A DNA stretch of 12,533 nucleotides from Methanobacterium sp. Lineage in GTDB: Archaea > Methanobacteriota > Methanobacteria > Methanobacteriales > Methanobacteriaceae. Made by a program: the position numbers and the translations under genes. This document shows, one piece after another, positions 1-6,069 of the stretch. The number at the start of each line of letters is the position of its first letter. The stretch's first letter is position 1. Below the pieces are notes generated by a model. It searched no databases. It saw only the letters and a program-made list of their open reading frames with translations, and was not told where the DNA came from. The stretch covers positions 1 to 12,533 of the forward strand of contig DUPR01000043.1 in assembly GCA_012838205.1 (NCBI GenBank), written 5' to 3'.

Positions 1-536
1 AAAAGGTTAATTTTGAGAAGTAAATCAGATAGATCTGCAGCATCATCTGCGACTAGTCTTCCTTTACTGACAGCTCTCCTAATAAATCTGCGAACAGCCT
101 CCTCATCTATTTCATCCAGACTGTAATCATTGGTCAAGCCATCCCAATTACTCCCCTTTAAAAAGAAATCCCGTAATTCATCCCCCAACATTCCAGTCGT
201 AGTAGTGCCAACTCTTTTATAAAATTTTCCATTGTAAGAAATAGGATTATAACTTTTTTCAACATCTATCCTTAAAACCTTCTTCCCATCAAACTCAAAA
301 CAGGAAATATTAGGATGAATTCCCATTTTATCCAATATTTTATTGGTAATAATACGAACAGGCTTTTGACTACAATCAAAACCAAGAATATCTCCTTTAT
401 CAGAGATACCACAAAATAAAATACCACCATCAGTGTTTGAAAATGCAGACACTGTCTTGAATACATTTTCTCCCATAGATTCATTAAATTCTACGGTTGT
501 TCCTTCTCCTTCTTTTAGGATTCTGTAAAAATTCAT
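1..536 (-). CDS. Schlafen AlbA_2 domain-containing protein, 3' part missing at window edge
   Basis: Partial gene: 178 codons are visible from the ATG at 536 and the frame runs off the left edge without a stop. The N-terminal 125 residues match the AlbA_2 (Schlafen-like, RecG C-terminal-like) putative nucleic-acid-binding domain. Visible hallmarks are EGTTVEFNES (11-20), KTVSAFSNTDGGILFCGISD (27-46) with the typical NTDGG turn, and the domain-ending FYKRVGTTTTGM (105-116). Residues 140-178 are charged and helical, as in family members that continue into HATPase_c_4 or winged-helix regions, but the downstream architecture cannot be seen. The start is well supported: GGAG at 545-548 lies 8 nt upstream, and a TATA box (TATAAATAG, 574-582) lies about 25 bp before the implied transcription start. 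The family is known mostly as regulators and occasional defence or toxin components, and the exact function here is unknown. No partner gene lies on its 5' side. Confidence 0.85.
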   Translation of the reverse strand, partial: MNFYRILKEGEGTTVEFNESMGENVFKTVSAFSNTDGGILFCGISDKGDILGFDCSQKPVRIITNKILDKMGIHPNISCFEFDGKKVLRIDVEKSYNPISYNGKFYKRVGTTTTGMLGDELRDFFLKGSNWDGLTNDYSLDEIDEEAVRRFIRRAVSKGRLVADDAADLSDLLLKINL

Positions 537-573
537 TTATCATACTCCAACGTAACTTAATTTAAAAGTTACT

Positions 574-582
574 CTATTTATA
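574..582 (-). promoter_or_regulatory. TATA box of the AlbA_2 gene
   Basis: TATAAATAG on the minus strand. Its centre is about 42 nt from the ATG at 536, which implies a leader of roughly 15-20 nt that contains the GGAG ribosome-binding site (545-548). Confidence 0.5.
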
Positions 583-756
583 CCATTATAGGGTTATATT
601 CATTTTCGTATTTTTATAAATAAGCACAACAAACCAACGATTTATTATTTAGGAGTTTATTTTTAATACTTTTGTTTATATTCAATATCATAAGCAAAAA
701 AAATCCATAAATCCAATAAATTCCATAGGAAACACCAAATCATATCAATTCGATTC

Positions 757-861
757 AGGAGGTCTGAAAATGTTAACTGGTATGCGCCTGGACAGTTACT
801 TGAGGATCACACACAAGGCCAAGATGTTAATATGCCCATTAAGCAGTATCTGAATAAATAA
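757..861 (+). pseudogene. Possible 3' remnant of a decayed gene
   Basis: The frame ending at the TAA at 859-861 reads WYAPGQLLEDHTQGQDVNMP (778-837) and then IKQYLNK before the stop. It looks like the C-terminus of a real soluble protein, but it has no start and the sequence upstream of about 757 in this frame (lysine, histidine and isoleucine-rich) does not look coding. The AGGAGGT at 757-763 instead serves an ATG at 770 in another frame that gives only 27 residues. The family was not recognised. A chance open frame is the main alternative. Confidence 0.25.
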
Positions 862-962
862 AAACATCCAGAAAAATGTAAAACGAAAAAAGAAACTCAT
901 ACATTTCCATGGAATACTTGAAAAAGAATAACTTAGAGTAGATAACCCATGGAGGTTTTACC

Positions 963-1061
963 ATGGCCTTCACTAAACTTTTCGGGCAATTTGATTACTG
1001 GGCTTTCAAATCAAACTTAGAACTCCTAGTCAACAGTGGCAAACCGATTTTGGACCCATGA
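963..1061 (+). CDS. Possible small ORF, 32 residues
   Basis: An ATG at 963 follows a strong GGAGGT (951-956) at 6-nt spacing and opens 32 codons, beginning MAFTKLFGQFDYWAFKSNLE and ending GKPILDP. The aromatic-rich beginning looks protein-like, but no family was recognised. Its last codons fall in the first copy of an 18-bp tandem repeat (1047-1100), and every repeat copy would carry a stop in this frame (TGA, TGA, TAA), so the repeat may have truncated a longer gene. The stop overlaps an ATG (ATGA, 1058-1061) that opens a 60-codon frame running to 1240 into the 3' end of the opposing ATPase gene. That second frame has one hydrophobic segment (VMPLLPVIPFIFL) faintly like DUF3311 proteins. Neither is certain to be expressed. 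Confidence 0.3.
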   Translation: MAFTKLFGQFDYWAFKSNLELLVNSGKPILDP

Positions 1062-1100
1062 GAAATATTGGACCCATGAGAAATATTAAAACCATAAGAA
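1047..1100 (+). repeat. Three-copy 18-bp tandem repeat
   Basis: Copies at 1047-1064 (ATTTTGGACCCATGAGAA), 1065-1082 (ATATTGGACCCATGAGAA) and 1083-1100 (ATATTAAAACCATAAGAA). Copies 1 and 2 match at 17 of 18 positions and copies 2 and 3 at 14 of 18. The array overlaps the end of the 963-1061 frame. There are no spacers, so it is not CRISPR. Confidence 0.85.
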
Positions 1101-1192
1101 TATTGGTAAAAAGACATCACTATGTAATGCCCTTATTACCAGTTATACCATTTATCTTTTTAAAGTGGCATGAACCCGTGCTGTGTGGAATT

Positions 1193-3913
1193 CTATTTTT
1201 TGCTTTGAATGAACCTTTTATCAATCTCACCTATGATTAACAGGATGATTCCAGGGATTAGGCAAATTCCCCACTGGTATGCATCAAGTGACACTGTTCC
1301 AAAAAGTTGATGGAAAAGCCTGGTTTCGGTGATGAGAAAAGTTCCGAAAAGAATCCATAGATATGCATAGATGAGTCTGTGATTGGAAAAGGTTGCCCTT
1401 TGAAATGCTGTTTCTCTGGGGAATCGAATGTTTAAGGCGAGGAATATGTTCATTAAAGATAGTGTCACAAGTCCCATTGTCTGGCCGATTTGAAGAGAGC
1501 CATATGCTGTTTGCCCCATCTGGTACACATAGAGTGATGATGCTGCCATAAATGCTCCGAAGATGAACAACTTTAAGTACATAGTCTTTGAAATAATGCC
1601 TTCATCATATCTTCGTGGTTTGCGGTTCATAATTCCTGGTGTTGCCATGTCAAGTCCGAACATCATCCCTATAGGGGCAACAATGAGCATGTGAATCCAC
1701 AATACTTGTCCGGGCGTGTACAGTGCTGTGCCGGCAATAGCAAATATTGATGAACCTAAAAAGGCTAATATGAACATGAAAAGATTGGCAATTTGGATTC
1801 TAAGGAATTTTTGTAAATTGTCATAGATCTTTCGCCCTTCTTCGATGGCAGAGATAATGGTTGAAAAGTTATCATCAACTAAGATCATCTCGGCAGCCCC
1901 CTTAGCAACATCTGTACCTGTTATTCCCATTGCAATACCAATATCTGCTGCTTTGATGGAGGGAGCATCGTTTACACCATCACCAGTCATGGCCACAATA
2001 TTTCCCTTCCTTTTCAAGGTTTTCACCAGCCGAACCTTGTGTTCAGGGGCAACTCGGGCAAGAATTCCTATATCATCAATTCTCTTTTCTGCTTCTGCAT
2101 CGCTTAAGGCTGCAAATTCTTTCCCTGTAATAGTCGTCCCTTCAATACCTAATTCGTGACCAATAGCTTCGGCTGTTACTGCATGATCACCCGTAATCAT
2201 CCTTACCCTCACACCCGCCTCTTTAGCCTTTTTTATGGCATTTTTAGCTTCTTTTCGAGGAGGGTCAACTTCGCCAATAAGTGCAGTCATCATCATGCTT
2301 TCTGTAAGAGGCATAAGGTCTGCCTTGGGATCGAATGTTTCTGGGTCAAAATCTTTCTGAGCTAATGCTAAAACTCGTAATCCTTCACTGGCAATACGCT
2401 TGTTTTCGTCTTCAACCCTTTTTCGGTCTTTTGAATTTAATTTTTTAGCTTGGCCATCGGGCATAAGGCCATAATCCGATCGTCTGAGTATTACATCAGG
2501 AGCACCCTTAACATATGCCCGGACTACTTGTTTTCCAGAGGATGTTTTCATGTTATGGAAAGTTGCCATGAATTTGTATTCAGAATCAAAGGGAATGCTT
2601 GCAATTCTGGGATTGTTTTTCTGGAATTGTTGAACATTAACACCACCTTTTTCTGCAAGCACGTAAAGTGCGGCCTCTGTCGGGTCCCCTACTACTTCTC
2701 CATCTTTAATGACAGTGTCAATACAAAGAGCACATGGAAATAGAACATAATCGAGGTTTTCTTCTGGTTCTCCTTCTATTCTCTGTATCTTCCCATCGAA
2801 ACTGTACCCTTCTCCAGAGACAGTGTATCGATGCTTCACAGTGGATATAGCTCTAACAGTCATCTGGTTCATGGTTAGTGTACCGGTTTTATCGGAGTTG
2901 ATTGCGGTGGTGGAGCCCAGGGTTTCCACTGCTGGCATGTTCTTGATGATAGCATTCTTCTTAGCCATAGCTACCATACCCATGGCTAGGATGGACGTAA
3001 CAACAGCAGGTAAGGCATCTGGGATAGAACCAATGGCCAGAGATATGCCAATATTAAACAGAGTCTTAAATGATCCTCCCTGGTAAATTCCAATGGCCAC
3101 AATAGCTAAAAATGCGAAAATTGCCATTCCTATAATAAACAGAGTGACTCGGTCAATTTGTTTAGTGAGGGGGGTTTTTTCAAGCTTATGCTCCTTTAAC
3201 ATAGTGGCTATATGGCCCACTTCTGAGTTCATTCCAGTCTGGGTGATGAGGATCTCACCATGCCCTCTGGTTACATTGGTATTCATAAAGGCCATATTCA
3301 CCAAGTCTTGGATGGGTGGATCTGGTGTTGTAATAACTTCAATATTCTTATCAACTGCTATACTTTCTCCTGTGAGGGCTGATTCTTCTATTTGGAGGTT
3401 AGTTGCAACAATTACCCGCCCATCAGCTGGGACACGATCACCAGCATCTAGGATGACAATATCACCAGGTACTATGTTTTCAGCCTCGATTTGAGTTACT
3501 ACACCATCTCGGCGCACTTTGGCAACTACTTTCATCATCTTGTTAAGTGCGGCAACGCTCTTTGATGCTTTTGCTTCCTGCTTATATCCTAAATTAGCGA
3601 TGAAAATTGTTAAAATAAGTAGAAGTAAAAATGTCCTATATTCTGCGATGAAAAGGCTTACTATAGCTGCAACAACTAAAACAATTTGCATATAGGCTTT
3701 GTACTGTTCTAACCATCTCTTCCATCCGGGTTTCTCCTTTTCTTCTTCAAGCACATTTAATCCATATTTTTTAACACGATTTACGACATCTGTAGATTTA
3801 AGACCTTGTTCTATTAAAACTTCCAACTTTTTAGATGTTTCGTCAATGCTTAGCGCGTGCCAAGCCTCTTTTTTATTTTCATTGCCTGAATATTGCCCTG
3901 ATGAATTTGACAT
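1193..3913 (-). CDS. P2-like (PMA/Ca-type) cation-transporting P-type ATPase
   Basis: Membrane ion pump driven by ATP, 906 residues in the usual P2 length range. Domains in order: N-terminal cation-ATPase domain (about 15-85), actuator domain with TGES (181-184), M4 motif PDALP (298-302), phosphorylation site DKTGTLT with Asp341, nucleotide-binding KGAP (469-472), MITGDHA (573-579), hinge TGDGVNDAP (643-651), then a C-terminal block of six membrane segments. No heavy-metal domain or CPx motif is present. The ATG at 3913 was preferred to an upstream in-frame ATG at 3952 because GGAGG (3921-3925) stands 7 nt before it; the upstream ATG would place that SD inside the coding region. Odd points: the usual PEGLP is PDALP, and the M5 and M6 positions that hold Asn, Glu, Asn, Thr and Asp ligands in SERCA are hydrophobic or His (NLFMFIL near 711, WIHMLIVAP near 739). 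The transported ion therefore cannot be assigned; a H+ or monovalent-ion pump is possible. Confidence 0.93.
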   Translation of the reverse strand: MSNSSGQYSGNENKKEAWHALSIDETSKKLEVLIEQGLKSTDVVNRVKKYGLNVLEEEKEKPGWKRWLEQYKAYMQIVLVVAAIVSLFIAEYRTFLLLLILTIFIANLGYKQEAKASKSVAALNKMMKVVAKVRRDGVVTQIEAENIVPGDIVILDAGDRVPADGRVIVATNLQIEESALTGESIAVDKNIEVITTPDPPIQDLVNMAFMNTNVTRGHGEILITQTGMNSEVGHIATMLKEHKLEKTPLTKQIDRVTLFIIGMAIFAFLAIVAIGIYQGGSFKTLFNIGISLAIGSIPDALPAVVTSILAMGMVAMAKKNAIIKNMPAVETLGSTTAINSDKTGTLTMNQMTVRAISTVKHRYTVSGEGYSFDGKIQRIEGEPEENLDYVLFPCALCIDTVIKDGEVVGDPTEAALYVLAEKGGVNVQQFQKNNPRIASIPFDSEYKFMATFHNMKTSSGKQVVRAYVKGAPDVILRRSDYGLMPDGQAKKLNSKDRKRVEDENKRIASEGLRVLALAQKDFDPETFDPKADLMPLTESMMMTALIGEVDPPRKEAKNAIKKAKEAGVRVRMITGDHAVTAEAIGHELGIEGTTITGKEFAALSDAEAEKRIDDIGILARVAPEHKVRLVKTLKRKGNIVAMTGDGVNDAPSIKAADIGIAMGITGTDVAKGAAEMILVDDNFSTIISAIEEGRKIYDNLQKFLRIQIANLFMFILAFLGSSIFAIAGTALYTPGQVLWIHMLIVAPIGMMFGLDMATPGIMNRKPRRYDEGIISKTMYLKLFIFGAFMAASSLYVYQMGQTAYGSLQIGQTMGLVTLSLMNIFLALNIRFPRETAFQRATFSNHRLIYAYLWILFGTFLITETRLFHQLFGTVSLDAYQWGICLIPGIILLIIGEIDKRFIQSKK

Positions 3914-3982
3914 CTCTATTCCTCCGCCTATTTGATAGTGGAATTTCATCAAATGAGGTTATAACTATGAATCAATTGTTCT

Positions 3983-4061
3983 GCCAAATGAATAAATTTC
4001 TATAGCCTAAAGAAAATATAAAAAGCAAAGAATTTTTTTAGCTAATTTCTGTGCCAAATGA
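3983..4061. promoter_or_regulatory. Direct repeats flanking the ATPase TATA box, possible operator
   Basis: GCCAAATGA occurs at 3983-3991, near the predicted transcription start, and again at 4053-4061, about 28 bp upstream of the TATA box. A shorter copy, CAAATGA, is at 3950-3956. Just beyond the upstream copy is an inverted repeat, ATATGT (4061-4066) and ACATAT (4075-4080), with an 8-nt spacer. The placement suits a regulator of the ion pump, but in such A+T-rich DNA chance is possible. Confidence 0.3.
4012..4025 (-). promoter_or_regulatory. TATA box of the P-type ATPase gene
   Basis: CTTTTTATATTTTC on the minus strand, about 100 bp upstream of the ATG at 3913. The implied leader is about 75-80 nt, long for an archaeal message. 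Confidence 0.45.
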
Positions 4062-4495
4062 TATGTGCTTAGAAACATATGATATTTTCTGTAAAGTCAT
4101 CCATATAATTTAACTAATGAAATAATAATAACTACTGAAATAACTAACTGAAACCCCTTTTTATAGGTTTATTATTCATACTTCACCTAATAGCAAGAAT
4201 CATTATCAATTGAGCGCAAAGATGCTAATATTTTAATATATTTTTCCTTGTCTTACTAGAGCAGGATAATTTTCAGTGTAATCATGTTGTTTTGATGTTA
4301 ATTTTATATTATGCATAGAATTATAGATTCTCCTGAATTTTGCATTATAACCATTTAAATAAATTTTTGTCCACTTAGGATTGTATATTTTGATATTTTT
4401 TTTTAATTACAGATTGGTTCAGTGTTATTTTAACATAATAGGAATGTGTGAATTTATTCATATTGCGTAGAACATATTTTTTCTATTTAAGGGTG

Positions 4496-4503
4496 TTATA
4501 TTA
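4496..4503 (+). promoter_or_regulatory. TATA box of the RNase III gene
   Basis: TTATATTA, with its centre about 51 bp before the ATG at 4551, implying a leader of about 25 nt. Only a weak SD (GTGAT, 4535-4539) precedes the start. Confidence 0.35.
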
Positions 4504-4550
4504 TTATTAAATAGTTCCATAGATTATTCAAGTAGTGATTTTTATCAAGT

Positions 4551-5249
4551 ATGGACTTACAAAGCAATATCTCCAATAATGATAGTATGAGAATTTTAGA
4601 AAAATTTAAAATTAAACCCAACAACCCCTATCTTTACCAGTTGGCATTTCTTCATGAATCCTATTCTAACGAAAATAACCTCACTGAATGTTATGAACGG
4701 TTAGAATTTTTGGGTGATGCAGTTCTTGACTTGGTTGTGTCTGAATATTTATACAACAGCAATACTAACTTAACTGAGGGTGAATTAACCCGTCAGCGTT
4801 CAAATTATGTGTGTAAACAGGCACTGTACACTTATTCTATGGAGTTAGGGTTCCATCAATTTATTAAATTAGGCAAGGGCATGGAATTGACCAGAAGAGA
4901 AATAGATTCAGTTATTAGTGATGTGTTTGAATCGTTTATTGGAGCATTATATCTGGACCAAGAATTGGATACTGTGAAAGAATTCCTCTCCCATACAGTT
5001 ATCCCCCACATAAACCAAGGAGATGTTTTTTTCTGTGATTATAAATCAGAATTGAAACAATTATGTGACCAGGATGGCTTTAATATTGCCTACAAATTGA
5101 TTAAAGAAGAAGGAAAACCACACAATAAAACCTTCCAGATGGCTTGTGTGATTGATGGGAAAATCCAAGGAACAGGCCTTGGAGGTAGTAAAAAAGAGGC
5201 TGAGCAAAATGCTTCCCAGATGGCCTTAGACAATCTTTCTAAACCCTAA
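4551..5249 (+). CDS. rnc: Ribonuclease III
   Basis: Double-strand-specific endoribonuclease, 232 residues, close to the bacterial length. Residues about 12-150 form the RNase III domain with the signature [20 protein letters not shown] (49-68). All the expected acidic positions are present: Glu49, Glu52 and Asp56 in the signature, Glu76 in LTEGEL, and Asp124 and Glu127 in [14 protein letters not shown]. Residues about 161-229 form a double-stranded RNA-binding domain: a helix at [10 protein letters not shown], a central sheet, and the basic [15 protein letters not shown] (212-226) that starts the last helix. By family knowledge it acts as a homodimer on structured RNA. The enzyme is standard in bacteria but uncommon in archaea, so transfer from bacteria at some point is likely; the coding region is as A+T-rich as its surroundings. 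It stands alone, and its RNA targets here cannot be inferred. Confidence 0.95.
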   Translation: MDLQSNISNNDSMRILEKFKIKPNNPYLYQLAFLHESYSNENNLTECYERLEFLGDAVLDLVVSEYLYNSNTNLTEGELTRQRSNYVCKQALYTYSMELGFHQFIKLGKGMELTRREIDSVISDVFESFIGALYLDQELDTVKEFLSHTVIPHINQGDVFFCDYKSELKQLCDQDGFNIAYKLIKEEGKPHNKTFQMACVIDGKIQGTGLGGSKKEAEQNASQMALDNLSKP

Positions 5250-5256
5250 ACCAGTA

Positions 5257-5264
5257 TTTTTTTT
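5257..5264 (+). terminator. T-tract terminator after RNase III
   Basis: Eight consecutive T residues beginning 8 nt after the stop codon, with no clear hairpin before them. This is the usual form of archaeal termination signals. Confidence 0.55.
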
Positions 5265-5360
5265 ATAAAATGGTTAAATCAATCCTTGAAAAAACCAGTG
5301 ATGGATAACTTAATTATCTAATAAAAACAGATAATCATGTGTAGATGGGAATAGAGATTT

Positions 5361-5370
5361 TTTTATATAA
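5361..5370 (+). promoter_or_regulatory. TATA box of the 80-residue protein gene
   Basis: TTTTATATAA preceded by further T. It is centred about 25 bp before the GTG start at 5391, so transcription should begin at or within a few bases of the start codon. Confidence 0.5.
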
Positions 5371-5390
5371 TTTGTCTATGTGGTGATAAA

Positions 5391-5633
5391 GTGGAAAATA
5401 AAATAAAATTCTCAACAGATAATGATGGTAATAATGTTTGCAAATTTGAAGACGAAAAAATTGCAGTCACCATCGTCCTTAAAAAGGACTATTCGGATGT
5501 AGCAAAGAAACTTAGAGATGCTAACATTCTTAAAGATATTAAAGAAGCGTTAGAATCTGTTACCACTACTGATGAGTTCAAAGAACTGGTTGACAGTTAT
5601 GGATATCTTAATGTGGAGAGAATCGAAGGTTAA
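5391..5633 (+). CDS. Hypothetical small charged protein, 80 residues
   Basis: Begins with GTG at 5391. GGTGAT (5382-5387) directly before it fits the distal part of the archaeal SD consensus. The protein is soluble and charged: a probable beta-hairpin at 3-31 (KIKFSTDNDGNNVCKFEDEK and then IAVTIVLKKDY) is followed by helices at about 34-54 (DVAKKLRDANILKDIKEALE) and 59-70. It has one cysteine (Cys17), no signal peptide, no membrane segment and no motif I recognise, so no function is proposed. Lys/Glu/Asp richness, regular alternation of hydrophobic residues, a good promoter and an SD argue that it is a real gene. The next gene is 436 bp away, so it is probably monocistronic. Confidence 0.75.
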   Translation: MENKIKFSTDNDGNNVCKFEDEKIAVTIVLKKDYSDVAKKLRDANILKDIKEALESVTTTDEFKELVDSYGYLNVERIEG

Positions 5634-5848
5634 TTAATTAGGGTATGTTTTTAATCTGCAAAAAAAATACTGTTAATAGTTATAACTTATAATGAATTTA
5701 GAAAAATAGTAAAAAACATATCCTTCCCTGAATTATCCTTAGGTTTGAAAACTACAAAACAGAGGAAAAAATAAATCCTCTTTATTTACTTATACACTTT
5801 CTTTATTGATTCTTAAGATCACTATTACTGTTCTAAGATTTAATCAGA

Positions 5849-5870
5849 TTTTTTTTGCGATTTTTTTTTT
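5849..5870 (+). terminator. Paired T-tract terminator
   Basis: Runs of 8 and 10 T separated by GCGA. They lie 216 nt past the stop of the 80-residue gene and before the cofH promoter, a good position to insulate cofH from upstream transcription. Confidence 0.45.
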
Positions 5871-5950
5871 GTGAGGCATAACATCTATTTTGATAATTTG
5901 GGATAAGAACCTTTGATTATTATTTGTGTGGAGGTCTTAATTAGGAGTAT

Positions 5951-5964
5951 TTTTTATATAAATA
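5951..5964 (+). promoter_or_regulatory. TATA box of the cofH-type gene
   Basis: TTTTTATATAAATA, among the best matches to the archaeal TATA consensus in the window. The expected start of transcription is near 5983, giving a leader of about 85 nt before the ATG at 6070. Confidence 0.55.
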
Positions 5965-5972
5965 GTTTTATA

Positions 5973-6008
5973 CTAATGACGGAGAAGAAACTAATGATGG
6001 AGAAGAAA
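5973..6008 (+). repeat. Two-copy 18-bp tandem repeat with short upstream ORF
   Basis: CTAATGACGGAGAAGAAA (5973-5990) and CTAATGATGGAGAAGAAA (5991-6008) match at 17 of 18 positions. Together they open a 13-codon frame (5976-6017, MTEKKLMMEKKDV) ahead of the cofH start. Each copy contains GGAG, so it could also attract ribosomes. The predicted transcription start falls inside the first copy, so only the second ATG (5994) may be transcribed. Confidence 0.7.
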
Positions 6009-6069
6009 GATGTCTAGATATGATACCTAATCCTCTAATCTAAATATCCAATTTGGAGAGTTAATTATT

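Larger units (their letters stand above)
537..1192. other. Intergenic stretch with possible gene remnants
   Basis: About 650 bp between the start of the AlbA_2 gene and the 3' end of the ATPase gene. The left part (600-740) is very A+T-rich and shows only the AlbA_2 promoter. The centre holds two good SD-like motifs (AGGAGGT at 757-763, GGAGGT at 951-956), each followed at 6 nt by an ATG but opening only frames of 27 and 32 codons. From 1047 to 1100 there is a three-copy 18-bp tandem repeat. This mix of translation signals with very short frames is what a decayed gene region would look like, but no known family could be identified. Confidence 0.5.
3914..4550. other. Divergent intergenic region, about 640 bp
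   Basis: Very A+T-rich DNA between the ATPase (leftward) and the RNase III gene (rightward). The ATPase promoter elements are in the left 150 bp and the RNase III promoter in the right 60 bp. Between about 4085 and 4490 I found no open frame of useful length, no recognisable RNA fold and no repeat. Confidence 0.5.
5634..6069. other. Intergenic region with T-tracts and cofH leader
   Basis: The first half contains a 6-bp inverted repeat, AGAGGA (5761-5766) and TCCTCT (5776-5781), then long T-tracts at 5849-5856 and 5861-5870. The stretch from the stop at 5633 to the T-tracts could be a long 3' untranslated region or hold a small RNA, but I cannot identify a family. The second half is the cofH promoter and leader. 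Confidence 0.4.

Noticed and set aside
272..484. A 70-codon minus-strand frame
   Set aside because: It lies in another frame within the AlbA_2 gene, which has the conserved motifs, the SD and the promoter.
1047..1100. Tandem repeat considered as a CRISPR remnant
   Set aside because: Copies are contiguous and only 18 bp long, with no spacers and no cas genes nearby.
537..1192. Region considered as a mobile element scar
   Set aside because: No transposase or integrase remnant and no terminal inverted repeats were seen; only short frames and a small tandem repeat are present.
1845..3935. Several plus-strand open frames of 69-133 codons opposite the ATPase gene
   Set aside because: They are antisense shadows of a strongly conserved P-type ATPase; their translations are low-complexity and have no SD or domain.
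5634..5870. Region considered as a structured small RNA or riboswitch
   Set aside because: Only one weak 6-bp hairpin and T-tracts are visible; no known riboswitch core or C/D-box pattern could be recognised.
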